Shown here piece by piece: positions 35,192 to 45,644 of a stretch of 64,000 nt of DNA; position 1 is the stretch's first letter, and each line of letters opens with the position of its first letter. Under the pieces are notes generated by a model. That model did no database searches. It was not told where the DNA came from and worked only from the letters and a program-made list of their open reading frames with translations. A program made the translations under genes and the position numbers. Source of the DNA: Rhodospirillaceae bacterium (GTDB taxonomy: Bacteria > Pseudomonadota > Alphaproteobacteria > Bin65); NCBI GenBank assembly GCA_011523655.1, contig WTGH01000018.1:1-64000 (forward strand), given 5' to 3'.

Positions 35192-37245
35192 GCGGCGTTG
35201 CCCCCGTCCCGGTCCGGCGCGATGACGAGAGCGCCGTCGGCCCCGGCCGCGCCGGCATAGCGCGGATGAACCACCGCCGTCCAACCGTCCCCGGCGACCA
35301 GCGCCGGACCGGCGACCCGGCTGCCGGCGTCGAGCCGGTCCACCGCATAAACCGGCGCGGTCAGGAAATTGCCGTCGAGATAGATGCGCTGGTCGTCGAC
35401 TTTTGCGCCGGAAGCGTCGCCCGGGCCGGACGGCCGCGGCGCGGATCGGCCCGGCGACGCGCCGTTGCGCCGTCCTGCCGCCCTGCCGCCGGCGACGGCG
35501 CGCAGCCGGACCAGTTCGACCGGCGCATCGAGCCGGACACCGTGACGCTGCTCGAAGACTGTCGAGAAGCGGTCCGCCAGGTCGCGCAGGCCCCAGTTGG
35601 GCAGGTTCACCGGATCAATGTCGAGCGTGAAATCACTGCCCTGACCGCGATAACGCACATCGGCCTGGAAGCGGAGCTGCCGGCCGGTTGCGGACTCGCC
35701 CTCCTCGTCCAGCCAGGCGTTGGCGCTGCCGCCCAGCGAATCGAGTATCTCTCCGACCGCCGCGGCGTTCGTATCGTCGAGCAGGCAGCGGCAGCTGTGG
35801 CCGAATTCCTGCCTGGGCTGCGCATCGACGAAGCCGCGGGCCGACATCGAGCCCGGCCGCGCCGGGATGACGACCGGCCCGTCGCCGCACAGGATGGCGA
35901 GCGCATTGCCGTGCAGCGGCCCGGCGCCGCCATAGGCGACCAGCGGCATCGACGCAACGTCGACGCCGTGCGCCGCCGCAGCCTGGCGCAGGGCGCCATA
36001 CAGTTTCTCGTTGGCCAGGTCGCGAATGCCCTGCGCCGCCTGATAGGGGTTCACGCCCAGCCGGTCGGCGAGGCGGGCGATCGCGGCTTCCGCTGCGGCG
36101 CGGTCGGGCGCCCGGTCCTGCGCGGAACCCTGGTCGGACCCGGCCGGGATCAGGCCGAGCACGAGATTTGCATCGGTAAGCGTCGGCCCGTCGCCGCCGA
36201 AGCAGGCGGCTCCGCCGGCCGCGGCCTCCGGCCCGACGCGCAGCGCACCGTGGCCAGTGATCCGCACCGCCGCGCCGCCGCCGGCGCCAGCCTGGAAGAC
36301 GGCGATGGACGGCAGCGTGAGGTTTGCGCCGGCAACCGGCGTCTTGCGGGACACGACGGGGGCGCCGTCGAGAACGATCCCGATCGTGCTCGCGCCGCCA
36401 CCCATATCCAGGGCGAGCGCATCGCGACAGCCGGCATGCGCCGCCGCTGCGGCTGCAGCGGCAACGCCCGCGGCCGGCCCGGCATTGAGCGCATCGACCG
36501 GCGAGTCGCCGGCATGTGCGACCGACATCGATCCGCCGTCGGCGCGCGCGACACGGATCTCCGCCGCGGCTTCCAGGGTGCGCAGCGTGTCGGCAAAGCC
36601 CTCGAAATAGCGGGTAAGCGCCGGGCGCAGCACCGCCGTCGACACCGCCGCGACCGTCCGCTCGTAGTCGGCCGCTTCCCGGACGACATCGCTGGACAGG
36701 ACGACCGGTATGTCGGCGGCGATTTCGCCGATCAGCGCCTTGAGCGCCCGCTCGTGCGCCGGGTTCGCCGCGGCGTGGAGCAGCGAAACCGCAATGGCGG
36801 CCGCGCCAAGGTCGCGCAGCGTCTGGATCGCGTCTCTTGCCCCCGCTTCGTCGATCGGCTGCCGGACCTGGCCGCCGGCCTCCATGCGCTCGGCAATGCC
36901 GAGGGTTGCGACAATGCGGCCGGCCAGCGGGCTCGCCCCCTGGCCGCGGCCGAGCAACAGCACATGCTCGAAGCCGGCCGTGACCAGCAGGCCGACGGCC
37001 GGCCCGTCTGTTTCCGCAGGGTCGAGCCCCGAGACGCCGTGAACGACCGTCGCGATGTCGCCGGGCGCGACGCCGGCCCCGGCGGCCAGTTCGCGAATGC
37101 CGCCGGCGATGGCGGAAACCGGATCGCCGGGGCTGTTCGCCGTCTTGAGCGCGTGCACCGTCCCGGAATCGTCGCGCAGCAACAGATCCGTGAAAGTCTT
37201 GCCGATATCGATACCCAGACGATGGGGCATGGGGTTTTCCGTCAT
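35188..37245 (-). CDS. HyuA-like hydantoinase A/oxoprolinase ATPase subunit
   Basis: The 685-residue protein has the ASKHA-type ATP-binding start HRLGIDIGKTFTDLLLRDD (Lys where GGTFTD is usual), a hydantoinase A body with DMGGGASTIGIVLDG and the MPLVAYGGAGPLHG motif near 450, and a C-terminal beta-rich domain. It forms a complex with HyuB. Substrate (hydantoins, 5-oxoproline or a ketone in related carboxylases) cannot be told. The start is ambiguous: ATG 37245 has GGGAGG only one base away, while ATG 37230 is nearer the conserved region. The gene diverges from the membrane protein at 37426. Confidence 0.85.
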   Translation of the reverse strand: MTENPMPHRLGIDIGKTFTDLLLRDDSGTVHALKTANSPGDPVSAIAGGIRELAAGAGVAPGDIATVVHGVSGLDPAETDGPAVGLLVTAGFEHVLLLGRGQGASPLAGRIVATLGIAERMEAGGQVRQPIDEAGARDAIQTLRDLGAAAIAVSLLHAAANPAHERALKALIGEIAADIPVVLSSDVVREAADYERTVAAVSTAVLRPALTRYFEGFADTLRTLEAAAEIRVARADGGSMSVAHAGDSPVDALNAGPAAGVAAAAAAAAHAGCRDALALDMGGGASTIGIVLDGAPVVSRKTPVAGANLTLPSIAVFQAGAGGGAAVRITGHGALRVGPEAAAGGAACFGGDGPTLTDANLVLGLIPAGSDQGSAQDRAPDRAAAEAAIARLADRLGVNPYQAAQGIRDLANEKLYGALRQAAAAHGVDVASMPLVAYGGAGPLHGNALAILCGDGPVVIPARPGSMSARGFVDAQPRQEFGHSCRCLLDDTNAAAVGEILDSLGGSANAWLDEEGESATGRQLRFQADVRYRGQGSDFTLDIDPVNLPNWGLRDLADRFSTVFEQRHGVRLDAPVELVRLRAVAGGRAAGRRNGASPGRSAPRPSGPGDASGAKVDDQRIYLDGNFLTAPVYAVDRLDAGSRVAGPALVAGDGWTAVVHPRYAGAAGADGALVIAPDRDGGNAA

Positions 37246-37344
37246 TCCTCCCGCGCGCCGTCCGCGGGCCGGCGCGCAGGCGGATAATTCCCAACGCGGC
37301 CCGCGCCGTCAACCGATGCAGCGCCCGTTGCGGGGCGACCGATC

Positions 37345-37368
37345 GGCCCCTGCGTCAGGGCTTTTTTT
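37345..37368 (+). terminator. intrinsic-terminator-like hairpin in a divergent gap
   Basis: A stem of about 6 bp with one bulged C (GCCCCTG / CAGGGC, loop CGT) runs straight into TTTTTTT on the plus strand. It lies between the divergent genes hyuA and the membrane protein at 37426, ahead of the latter, so it could be a leader attenuator or could block transcription escaping from hyuA's antisense side. Confidence 0.45.
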
Positions 37369-37425
37369 CCGAAACCCGGTATGCTGTACTGCCGGCCGTT
37401 TCAACCACCGGACCCCGTTCGAGCC

Positions 37426-37944
37426 ATGGCGCAGGTAACCGAGGGCCTACGTTCCCTTCGATTCTGGATCGTTATCGTCGGCCTCGTGATCCTGGCGGTC
37501 TTCGTCTATTTCTATCCGCCCTTCGAGAAACTGGTCAGCGACAGCATCCGGGGCCTGGCGTCGTCGACCATCGTCTTCTGGTTCGCCGCCTTCGTCGGCG
37601 TCGTCGCCTACGTCATCGCGCACTGGCAGTCGTTCCGCCAGCACTTCTTCCGCCGGGTCAGCGATCTGGACGCCGAAGGGCTGGTCTTCGACACGCTGCA
37701 GGTCGCGCTGCTGGTCGCCCTGATCCTGTGCGCGGGCGGCATTCTCCAGCTGATCGAGATGCTGAGCCTGCACCTGATCGATAAAGGCACGGTGCTCGAC
37801 CCGCTTTTCGGGCGCAAGCTGCTCGCAATGATCGTGCTGGTGATCCTGGCGATCGGCTTCTACCTGCTGCACCGCATGGTGCGCGCCTTCCGGCTCGGCC
37901 GCCGCCCGGGCCGCACCCCGCCGCGCCGCAGTTCGAGCGCCTAG
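37426..37944 (+). CDS. four-helix inner-membrane protein, unknown
   Basis: The 172-residue protein starting MAQVTEGLRSLRFW has hydrophobic segments at about 13-29, 48-68, 97-117 and 134-153, separated by short charged loops, and an Arg-rich C-terminus (RLGRRPGRTPPRRSS). I recognise no family. The frame is open back to 37381, but the ATG at 37426 begins the conserved-looking part. It converges on the CobW-type gene with a 7-bp gap. Confidence 0.6.
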   Translation: MAQVTEGLRSLRFWIVIVGLVILAVFVYFYPPFEKLVSDSIRGLASSTIVFWFAAFVGVVAYVIAHWQSFRQHFFRRVSDLDAEGLVFDTLQVALLVALILCAGGILQLIEMLSLHLIDKGTVLDPLFGRKLLAMIVLVILAIGFYLLHRMVRAFRLGRRPGRTPPRRSSSA

Positions 37945-37951
37945 GCGGCGG

Positions 37952-38965
37952 CTATGCCGCCAGCGCGTTGAAGGCGTTGAGCGAGCTTTCGATCTCCGCC
38001 CGGTCCATATCCTGAACGATGAAGACGATGCGCGAGCGGCGGTCGCCGTCGGGCCAGCCGGTCATGTGGGTCGGTGGATGGACGATGTGCTGGACGCCGT
38101 TGATCAGCACCGGATCGGCGACGCCGGCGACGTTCACCATGCCCTTGACGCGCAGGACGCGCTCGCCGTGCCGGTTGAGCAGCATGCTCATCCACAGGCC
38201 GAACGCCGTCCAGTCCATCGGCCCGTCGAACCGGAGGCAGAAGGAGCCGACCCCGTGGCTGTGGTCGTGGTCGTGTCCGTCGCCGGAGGCCGCGGCGAAT
38301 CCGTCCAGCCAGCCGGCGACCTCGCGCCGCTTGCCGCCGGTCGCATAGAGATCGTCGGTCAGGAGGGCGTCCGGATTCAACGGATCGGCGTCGATATCGA
38401 ACACAGGCGCGGCGGCGTTGATTTCGCGCACGGCGGCGCGGACGACCCGGCCGCCGTCGTCCACCATCGCCGTCTTGGTCAGCACGAACCGATCGGCGAT
38501 CGCCGCCTGCTTGACCGATTCGGGATGGCGTTCGAGCTGCGCCGCCCCGTTCACCGCATCGATAACGGTGACGACGTTGCCGAGCCGGAAATGATGCTGC
38601 AGCACCGGCTCGGCGAGGATCGTGTAGGCGATGGGCGTCGGGTCGGCGAGACCGGAGGTCTCGATGGCGACGCGCCGGAAGGGCGGGATCTCGCCCCGCG
38701 TGCGCTGGGAGAACAGGCTTCTCAGCGCGCCCTGCAAATCTCCGCGAATGGCGCAGCACAGGCAGCCGCTGTCCATCAGCAGGACGCTTTCCTCGGCATG
38801 CTCGATCAGGTGATGGTCGAGGCCGACTTCGCCGAACTCGTTGATGAGGACGGCGGTGTCGCGCAGGGCCGGCGACCTGAGCAGCCGGGCCAGCAGCGTC
38901 GTCTTGCCGCTGCCGAGGAAGCCGGTGACGATGTTGATCGGGATCAGCGTGTCGTAGGCGGTCAT
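37952..38965 (-). CDS. CobW/COG0523-type metal-chaperone GTPase
   Basis: The 337-residue GTPase begins with TGFLGSGKTTLLARLL (Walker A), has the metal-binding CxCC motif in SGCLCCAIRGDL, ETSGLADP for switch II, and a His-rich stretch GDGHDHDHSHG (about residue 232) before the C-terminal CobW-C domain. These features mark a COG0523 metallochaperone delivering zinc or a similar ion to a client enzyme. The His-rich loop argues for zinc. Its ATG overlaps the stop of the small gene upstream (ATGA), so the two act together; a hydrolase is encoded just beyond. Confidence 0.88.
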   Translation of the reverse strand: MTAYDTLIPINIVTGFLGSGKTTLLARLLRSPALRDTAVLINEFGEVGLDHHLIEHAEESVLLMDSGCLCCAIRGDLQGALRSLFSQRTRGEIPPFRRVAIETSGLADPTPIAYTILAEPVLQHHFRLGNVVTVIDAVNGAAQLERHPESVKQAAIADRFVLTKTAMVDDGGRVVRAAVREINAAAPVFDIDADPLNPDALLTDDLYATGGKRREVAGWLDGFAAASGDGHDHDHSHGVGSFCLRFDGPMDWTAFGLWMSMLLNRHGERVLRVKGMVNVAGVADPVLINGVQHIVHPPTHMTGWPDGDRRSRIVFIVQDMDRAEIESSLNAFNALAA

Positions 38966-39285
38966 CGCGCCGCAAGGCCGGCGAGCAGCGCCGGGTCAAG
39001 GGGGTCGCAGCCTCGGCCGGTCAGATCCTCGGCCGCGATCCAGACCTCGGTGATGTTGTCGACGATCTTCGAACGTCCGGTGTGGGTCGACAGCACATAG
39101 GAACCGCCGCTGAAATCCGTGAGCTTCAGGCCGTAATGGCCGAGGATGCGGTTGGCGAGGCGGATGCGCTCCTGGCGCTCGCGCCGCCGGGTCACCTCTT
39201 CCCGGCGGCTGGCGAAGGCTTCGGGCGAAGAACTGCTCTCGGTCCAGTGGCCGCGCCCGCCGAGCACGCCGCACAGGCTGCACAT
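38962..39285 (-). CDS. small CxxC protein coupled to the CobW-type GTPase
   Basis: The 107-residue protein starts MCSLCGVLGGRGHWTESSSS, with CxxC near the N-terminus and a later HYGLKLTDFSGGSYVLSTHTG segment. I have seen similar short proteins next to CobW-type genes but cannot name the family. The CxxC and a pair of His residues could bind the metal handled by the partner. The overlap with the CobW start codon is 4 bases. Confidence 0.65.
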   Translation of the reverse strand: MCSLCGVLGGRGHWTESSSSPEAFASRREEVTRRRERQERIRLANRILGHYGLKLTDFSGGSYVLSTHTGRSKIVDNITEVWIAAEDLTGRGCDPLDPALLAGLAAR

Positions 39286-39335
39286 GGCGGAGCCGCCGCG
39301 CCGCGACTATCCGCCGGGCCGGACCGGCGCCACGC

Positions 39336-40412
39336 TCAGACGAGCACCGATTCCGGCCGCGCCGCCCCTTCGCGCGGATAGCGCTGGATGAAATCGTCGG
39401 CGATCTCGTCGAAGGTGCACCAGCGCACGCCGGCATGCTGGCTGATATAGTCGAACACCCGCTCCAGCATCAGCAGGACCTGCGGCCGGCCGGCGACGTC
39501 CGGGTGGATGGTCAGCGTGTAGACCGCGTAGTCGTATTCCCGGTAGACCCATTCGAACTGCTGGAGCCACAGGTCTTCGATATCCCGCGGGTTGACGAAG
39601 CCGAAGCTGTTCGGCGCCGACTTGATGAACATCATCGGCGGCAGGTCGTCGAGATACCAACTGCCCGGAATGTCGACCAGGTCGGTCTCGACGCCGCGCA
39701 CCAGCGGCTTCATCCACTCTTCCGCATTCTTCGAATAGTCGATCTTGGTCCAGCTGTCGCCGACCCGCGCGTAGAAGGGGTGGAAATCGTTGTTCATCAG
39801 GCTGTGGTCGTACTTGATGCCCTTCTTCAGCAGCAGTTCGTTGGTAACCGTGCTGAACTCCCACCAGGGCGCGACATAGCCGGTCGGCCGGCGGCCGGAC
39901 AGCCGCTCGATCAACTCGATGCACTTGTCCAGAACCGCCTCTTCCTGCTCGGGCGTCATGGAGATGGGGTTCTCGTGGGAATAGCCGTGCATGCCGATCT
40001 CGTGGCCGGCGTCGACCACCATCTTCATCTGCTTCGGAAAGGTCTCGATCGAATGGCCGGGGATGAACCAACTCGTCCGGATGCCGAACTTGTCGAACAG
40101 CCGGACCAGGCGCGGCGAGCCGATTTCGCCGGAAAACAGGCCGCGGGAGATGTCGCAGGGCGAATCCTCGCCGCCGTAGGAGCCGAGCCAGCCGGCGACC
40201 GCATCGACATCGATCCCGATGGCGCACAGGATGTCCTTCTTGCCGCCCGAGGCTGCCGCTGCGGGCGCAGGGCGGGTCGGAGCGGCCAGCGGCGGGCCGC
40301 CGCCGGGCGCACGGCCGCCCGGGTCAATCAGGGAACGTGGCTGGTAGCGCGGCCCGATCCCGCCGGAAGCGCGGGTCGCCCGCATCGAATCGCTGGTCCT
40401 GTCGTCGCTCAT
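39336..40412 (-). CDS. polysaccharide deacetylase family protein, PuuE-like
   Basis: The 358-residue protein shows the NodB-type fold: [12 protein letters not shown] with a metal-type Asp, HSIETFP, the [14 protein letters not shown] motif carrying two His ligands, and [10 protein letters not shown]. This subgroup (PuuE-like) often acts on small amides such as allantoin rather than polysaccharides. The first 55 residues are a Pro/Ala/Arg-rich leader without a clear signal peptide, so it is likely cytoplasmic. The ATG at 40412 follows GAGGG; an in-frame start at 40439 is less likely. It is 50 bp upstream of the CxxC/CobW pair, which might metallate it. Confidence 0.82.
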   Translation of the reverse strand: MSDDRTSDSMRATRASGGIGPRYQPRSLIDPGGRAPGGGPPLAAPTRPAPAAAASGGKKDILCAIGIDVDAVAGWLGSYGGEDSPCDISRGLFSGEIGSPRLVRLFDKFGIRTSWFIPGHSIETFPKQMKMVVDAGHEIGMHGYSHENPISMTPEQEEAVLDKCIELIERLSGRRPTGYVAPWWEFSTVTNELLLKKGIKYDHSLMNNDFHPFYARVGDSWTKIDYSKNAEEWMKPLVRGVETDLVDIPGSWYLDDLPPMMFIKSAPNSFGFVNPRDIEDLWLQQFEWVYREYDYAVYTLTIHPDVAGRPQVLLMLERVFDYISQHAGVRWCTFDEIADDFIQRYPREGAARPESVLV

Positions 40413-40581
40413 GTCACCCTCGTCGCTCGGGTATCGCAATAGCCCGGAGAGTGTCGATTTTTGCGCCGAAGCGCAATGGGCGGATGTTCGGAAGGTTCGG
40501 GCGAGGCGGCCCGCACATGCCGAGCGTCAATCCGACCGGGCGTATCGCCCTGTCCCGCCATCCGGACCGATCACCTTATCC

Positions 40582-40733
40582 CCTCATCCCGACCGACCGG
40601 AGGGAGTGGAGGGATCTCGGCTTGAACGCGATGACAAGAACCCGAGTCCGGCGCCGGGATTCCTCCACTCTGCCGCCCCCTTCGACTTCGCTCAGGGCTG
40701 GCTCAGGGCGGCTCCGGTCGGAATGACGGGAGA
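40582..40733. repeat. imperfect-palindrome dispersed repeat
   Basis: Left arm CATCCCGACCGACCGGAG then GAGTGGAGGGATCTCGG (to about 40620) pairs with the right-hand CCGGGATTCCTCCACTC (about 40655-40671) and CTCCGGTCGGAATG. Between the right-hand segments lies CCCTTCGACTTCGCTCAGGG. It looks like a short non-coding interspersed palindrome of the host genome. The rest of the gap 40413-40807 shows no gene. Confidence 0.55.
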
Positions 40734-40807
40734 GGAAAGAGCCGCAGTGGACAGGCCCGAATGCCGGGAAAGGGCGGGAGGGGACTGCGGCGCCTCCGGG
40801 GGGCGTC

Positions 40808-41890
40808 TTATTCCGCCGCCACCGCCATCGCGCTTTCGGCCGCCACCATCCGCTCGATCTTGCGCCGGGCGTGGATGCGCGCGCTGTCGTGCTTGATGTC
40901 GACCAGCGGGCGTTCGGGATCGGTTTCCAGGCAGGCCTGCTGCCGCTCGACGAAGTCGATGTCTTCCAGAAACGTGTTCCAGATTTCCTGGAACAGCTTG
41001 TCGTTGTCGGCCTCGCTGCGCGCCATGCAGCCGTTGTTGATCGCGAAATAGTAGTGGCAGCTGGTGTCGGTCTCTGGCGTCGCGCCGTGATAGATGCGCA
41101 GCGAGAACCCGCCGTCCTGGTCCCGGTTCTCGCGCGCGCCGCGGCCGCTCTCCAGGGCGCCGGTCCATTGCAGCACCGTGATCGGCGCGACATATTCGAA
41201 TTCCTGCCAGCGGTCGACCTTCGCGCCCTCGGCAAACCCGGCCGCCTTGACGTAGGTCGGCGGCGGCTGGATGCCGTCCATCCAGCGGATGTAGTGGACG
41301 CCCGTATCCGTCCGCTTCGTGATCATCTCGGCGTTGACCTGGCCCATCTGGTCGCCGCCGCCGATGGTCTTGCGGTGGATGTAGGGGATGTGGGTCAGGT
41401 CCATCAGGTTTTCCATGACCAGCATGTAGTTGCACTTGAGGTGCATCCGGCCGTAGCGGACCGGCCAGTTCTCGGCGTCGTCGTTCCACGGCCAGTCGAT
41501 CAGGGTCGAATCGTCGATCCGCTCCGGATCGCCCGTCCAGAGCCACACCATGCCCTGGCGTTCGACCACCGGATAGGCGCGGATGCAGGCCTGGGGCGGG
41601 ATGCTGTCCTGACCCGGAATGAAGACGCATTCGCCATCGCCGTTGAAGGTCAGGCCGTGATAGCCGCATTCCAGGCCGCGCTCGGTAACCTCGCCGAGCG
41701 ACAGCGGCGTCGCGCGGTGGCTGCACCGGTCTTCCAGCGCCGCCGCCTTGCCCGCCCGGTTGCGAAACAGCACGACCCGCTCGTTCAGGATGGTCCGCGC
41801 CAGAGGCTTTTCGGTCACTTCGTGAGACCAGGCGCCGACATACCACGCGTTACGCGGGGCCGGCAGCGTCGCGATGTTGTGCATGGCCAT
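40808..41890 (-). CDS. Rieske non-heme iron oxygenase, VanA-like
   Basis: The 360-residue oxygenase alpha subunit has a Rieske [2Fe-2S] site CSHR-X16-CGYHG (about 57-80) and the mononuclear iron motif [12 protein letters not shown] (about 160-171) with the bridging Asp. It resembles vanillate O-demethylase-type enzymes that hydroxylate or demethylate aromatic acids using a separate reductase. No reductase gene is adjacent, so electrons come from elsewhere. Starts at 41890 and 41884 (MAMH) are both possible. The gene diverges from fumC. Confidence 0.85.
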   Translation of the reverse strand: MAMHNIATLPAPRNAWYVGAWSHEVTEKPLARTILNERVVLFRNRAGKAAALEDRCSHRATPLSLGEVTERGLECGYHGLTFNGDGECVFIPGQDSIPPQACIRAYPVVERQGMVWLWTGDPERIDDSTLIDWPWNDDAENWPVRYGRMHLKCNYMLVMENLMDLTHIPYIHRKTIGGGDQMGQVNAEMITKRTDTGVHYIRWMDGIQPPPTYVKAAGFAEGAKVDRWQEFEYVAPITVLQWTGALESGRGARENRDQDGGFSLRIYHGATPETDTSCHYYFAINNGCMARSEADNDKLFQEIWNTFLEDIDFVERQQACLETDPERPLVDIKHDSARIHARRKIERMVAAESAMAVAAE

Positions 41891-42059
41891 CCCTCCGGAA
41901 GGTATTTCGCCGGTAGCCTATACCAACAGGCGGGCGCGTCAAAGCGGGGAAAGCCGGCCGGCCGGGTCCGTCATGCGTCGCCGCTGCCGGTTCACCGGCG
42001 GGCGGGCGCGGGTTACATCCTCAACCGACCGACACTCCCTGAAGCACGGGCGAAAGACG

Positions 42060-43460
<1,401 letters not shown>

Positions 43461-43498
43461 GGCGCGGATCGGCGATCCCGGCCCGGCAAACGAATGGA

Positions 43499-43741
43499 TC
43501 AGGCGGCGCAACCCTCCGGCTTGAACACCCGCTCGGCCGAAGCCGGGAATTTGGCCAGCAGGGCCGCCGGACGGATCGGGCGCGCTACCAGGTTGCCGCC
43601 GCAGTTGGGGCAGATGCCGTTCAGCCGGCTCTCGGCACAGGCGGCGCAGAAGGTGCACTCGAAGCTGCAGATGCGCGCATCGGCGCTGTCCGGCGGCACA
43701 TCCCGGTCGCAGCATTCGCAACTCGGTTTCAGGATCAGCAT
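43499..43741 (-). CDS. DUF1272 cysteine-rich protein
   Basis: The 80-residue protein MLILKPSCECCDRDVPPDSA contains CECC, CSFECTFCAACAE and GICPNCGG, the cysteine pattern of DUF1272, which probably binds two zinc ions. The function is unknown. It converges on fumC and is divergent, 15 bp apart, from the ribbon-helix-helix gene at 43757. Confidence 0.85.
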   Translation of the reverse strand: MLILKPSCECCDRDVPPDSADARICSFECTFCAACAESRLNGICPNCGGNLVARPIRPAALLAKFPASAERVFKPEGCAA

Positions 43742-43756
43742 GGCGGTTGTCTCCCA

Positions 43757-43975
43757 ATGACGGACCCGGTCGAGAAACGCTCGGTCACGATCCGCGGGCA
43801 CCGGACCAGCGTATCGCTGGAGGCGCCGTTCTGGGAAGCGCTGAAAGAAATGGCCGCCGCCGAGGGCCGCTCGCTCACCGGCCTGATCGCGGAAGTGGAC
43901 GAAGCGTCGGAAGGCAATCTGTCGAGCGCCCTGCGCCTCCACGTTCTGGCGTGGCTGCGCGGGCGGCTTACTTGA
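43757..43975 (+). CDS. ribbon-helix-helix domain protein
   Basis: The 72-residue protein has KRSVTIRGHRTSVSLEAPFW followed by EALKEMAAAEGRSLTGLIAE, the pattern of the RHH_4 family common in Alphaproteobacteria. It likely binds DNA as a dimer. It is transcribed away from DUF1272 and its end overlaps the end of the YHS-domain gene by 8 bp. Confidence 0.8.
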   Translation: MTDPVEKRSVTIRGHRTSVSLEAPFWEALKEMAAAEGRSLTGLIAEVDEASEGNLSSALRLHVLAWLRGRLT

Positions 43976-44438
43976 GCACGCCGGGCCAGTTTTTATTGGC
44001 TTTGCGGATGTAGCCGGGAATGTCCCGCTTCCAGGTCCGCTGCACGCTGCGGTCGTAGTTGAGGTAAAGCTTGCCGTCGACGACCGACCACTGGTCGACC
44101 TCGATCTTGACGGCATAGCCCTGGGCGACGCCATAGGCGCAATAGCCGCCATATTGCGGCGCCCAGCGCTCCGGATCCTGGCGGAACTTGTCCCGGTTGG
44201 CGGCGCTGGAGAAATACCAGGTCGCGCTTTTCCATACATGGGTGAATTCCGGCTTGCCAGCGACCGGTTTGCCTTCGGTGAAATAGGCGACCGGGTCGTA
44301 ACCGCGGATCGCCATGCCGCCGGGCGCGAAGATTTCCCGCTTGGCGGCGGTCGCCGGCGCTATGGCGTAGGAGCCTGCAAGGGCCACGGTCGGCGCGGCG
44401 AGGGCTGCGGCGAGAAGGAAGCGGCGGGAGAGAGTCAT
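43968..44438 (-). CDS. YHS domain-containing exported protein
   Basis: The 156-residue protein has a signal peptide with a twin-Arg-like start (MTLSRRFLLAAALAAPTVAL) and a YHS-type domain: IRGYDPVAYFTEGKPVAGKP, WYFSSAANRDKFRQDPERW and GGYCAYGVAQGY. YHS domains of this kind occur in periplasmic proteins and are thought to bind metal. The role here is unknown. Its 3' end overlaps the convergent ribbon-helix-helix gene. Confidence 0.85.
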   Translation of the reverse strand: MTLSRRFLLAAALAAPTVALAGSYAIAPATAAKREIFAPGGMAIRGYDPVAYFTEGKPVAGKPEFTHVWKSATWYFSSAANRDKFRQDPERWAPQYGGYCAYGVAQGYAVKIEVDQWSVVDGKLYLNYDRSVQRTWKRDIPGYIRKANKNWPGVLK

Positions 44439-44654
44439 CGGGGCCTCCGCACGGCACAGGGTTCGGGATCGGCTCTCATGTGGGTATCGCGAACCGGGCT
44501 TTCAGCACAAATCGACATAACAGCGCTGTGAAGCCGCTCGGGGCCACCCGCCGCGCGACGCGGCGTCAGGGTTGATCCGCCGCCGGCCGCCTCTAAAACA
44601 CAAGCCGGTTGTCGCTTTCTTCCGCCCGTCGCGGAGCACGAGGGAGGTATCGGA

Positions 44655-45644
44655 GTGAGAGCCCGTCGCTGGGTCGGCGCCATGAGGCCGGGCGAAGCGC
44701 TGCCCGGCCGGAGCCGCGCCGGAAGGAAGGAGGCGGAAAGTGCGCCCGCCGCGGACGCGGCAGGGCTGCGCGGCCGGCTGCGCGCCGTGATCGACGGGCC
44801 GCACTTCCAGTGGGCAGTCACCGCGCTCATCACCGTCAACGCGCTCACCCTCGGCCTCGAAACCTCGAAGGTCGCCATGGCTCATGCCGGCGGGCTGATC
44901 GCCGGGCTGGACCGGATCATCCTCGCCGTCTTCGTTGTCGAGATCCTGCTCAAGATGGTCGCCTTCGGGCCCCTCGGCTTCTTCCGGCGCGGCTGGAACG
45001 TCTTCGATTTCGTCATTGTCGGGATCGCACTGGTGCCGAGCGCCGGGGCCTTCTCGGTCCTGCGCGCCCTGCGCATCCTGCGGGTCCTCCGGCTCGTCTC
45101 GATCGTGCCGGCGATGCGCAAGGTGGTGCTCGCCCTGCTCGCCAGCATTCCCGGCGTCAGTTCGATCATGATGCTGATGGTGCTGGTGTTCTACATCTTC
45201 GCCGTGATCGCGACGCGGCTCTACGGCGACACCTTCCCGCAATGGTTCGGCACGGTCGGCGAGAGCATGTATTCGCTGTTCCAGATCATGACCCTGGAAA
45301 GCTGGTCGATGGGCATCGTCCGCCCGGTGATGGAAACCTTCCCGAATGCCTGGCTGGTCTTCGTGCCCTTCATCCTCGTCACCAGCTTCGCCGTGCTCAA
45401 CCTGTTCATCGCGGTGATCGTCAACGCCATGCAGGAGCAGCAGGCCTACGATCTCGAGGAGGCCCGCGATACGCTCGAACAGGATATCGCCGAGCAGACC
45501 ATGAAATTGACCGAGGAAGCGAAGGCGCGGACCGAGAGCCTGGGCCGCAAGGTCGACGTTCAGACCGAAGAGCTGACGGCGGAGATCGGCGCGCTCAAGG
45601 CCGAGATCCGCGAACTCAAGTCCCTGATGGCGCAAAAATCGTGA
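44655..45644 (+). CDS. NaVBac-type voltage-gated sodium channel, first copy
   Basis: The 329-residue protein has six transmembrane segments after a 45-residue basic N-terminus. S4 (about 135-150) carries Arg every third residue (R137, R140, R143, R146) as voltage sensor, and the pore filter is TLESWSM (213-219), close to the TLESWAS of NaChBac. S6 ends in LNLFIAVIVNAM. A C-terminal coiled coil (about 260-325) should drive tetramer assembly. It conducts sodium across the inner membrane. Its stop overlaps the GTG start of a second channel gene. Confidence 0.9.
   Translation: MRARRWVGAMRPGEALPGRSRAGRKEAESAPAADAAGLRGRLRAVIDGPHFQWAVTALITVNALTLGLETSKVAMAHAGGLIAGLDRIILAVFVVEILLKMVAFGPLGFFRRGWNVFDFVIVGIALVPSAGAFSVLRALRILRVLRLVSIVPAMRKVVLALLASIPGVSSIMMLMVLVFYIFAVIATRLYGDTFPQWFGTVGESMYSLFQIMTLESWSMGIVRPVMETFPNAWLVFVPFILVTSFAVLNLFIAVIVNAMQEQQAYDLEEARDTLEQDIAEQTMKLTEEAKARTESLGRKVDVQTEELTAEIGALKAEIRELKSLMAQKS

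Noticed and set aside
29867..35260. Very long plus-strand open frame opposite the flotillin and hyuB genes
   Set aside because: It is the antisense of two well-supported genes; the high third-position G+C of those genes keeps the opposite frame open. Its product is a Leu/Arg/Gly-rich string with no domain.
34534..37287. Long plus-strand open frame opposite hyuA/hyuB
   Set aside because: Antisense of the hydantoinase genes; no family resemblance and no ribosome-binding site.
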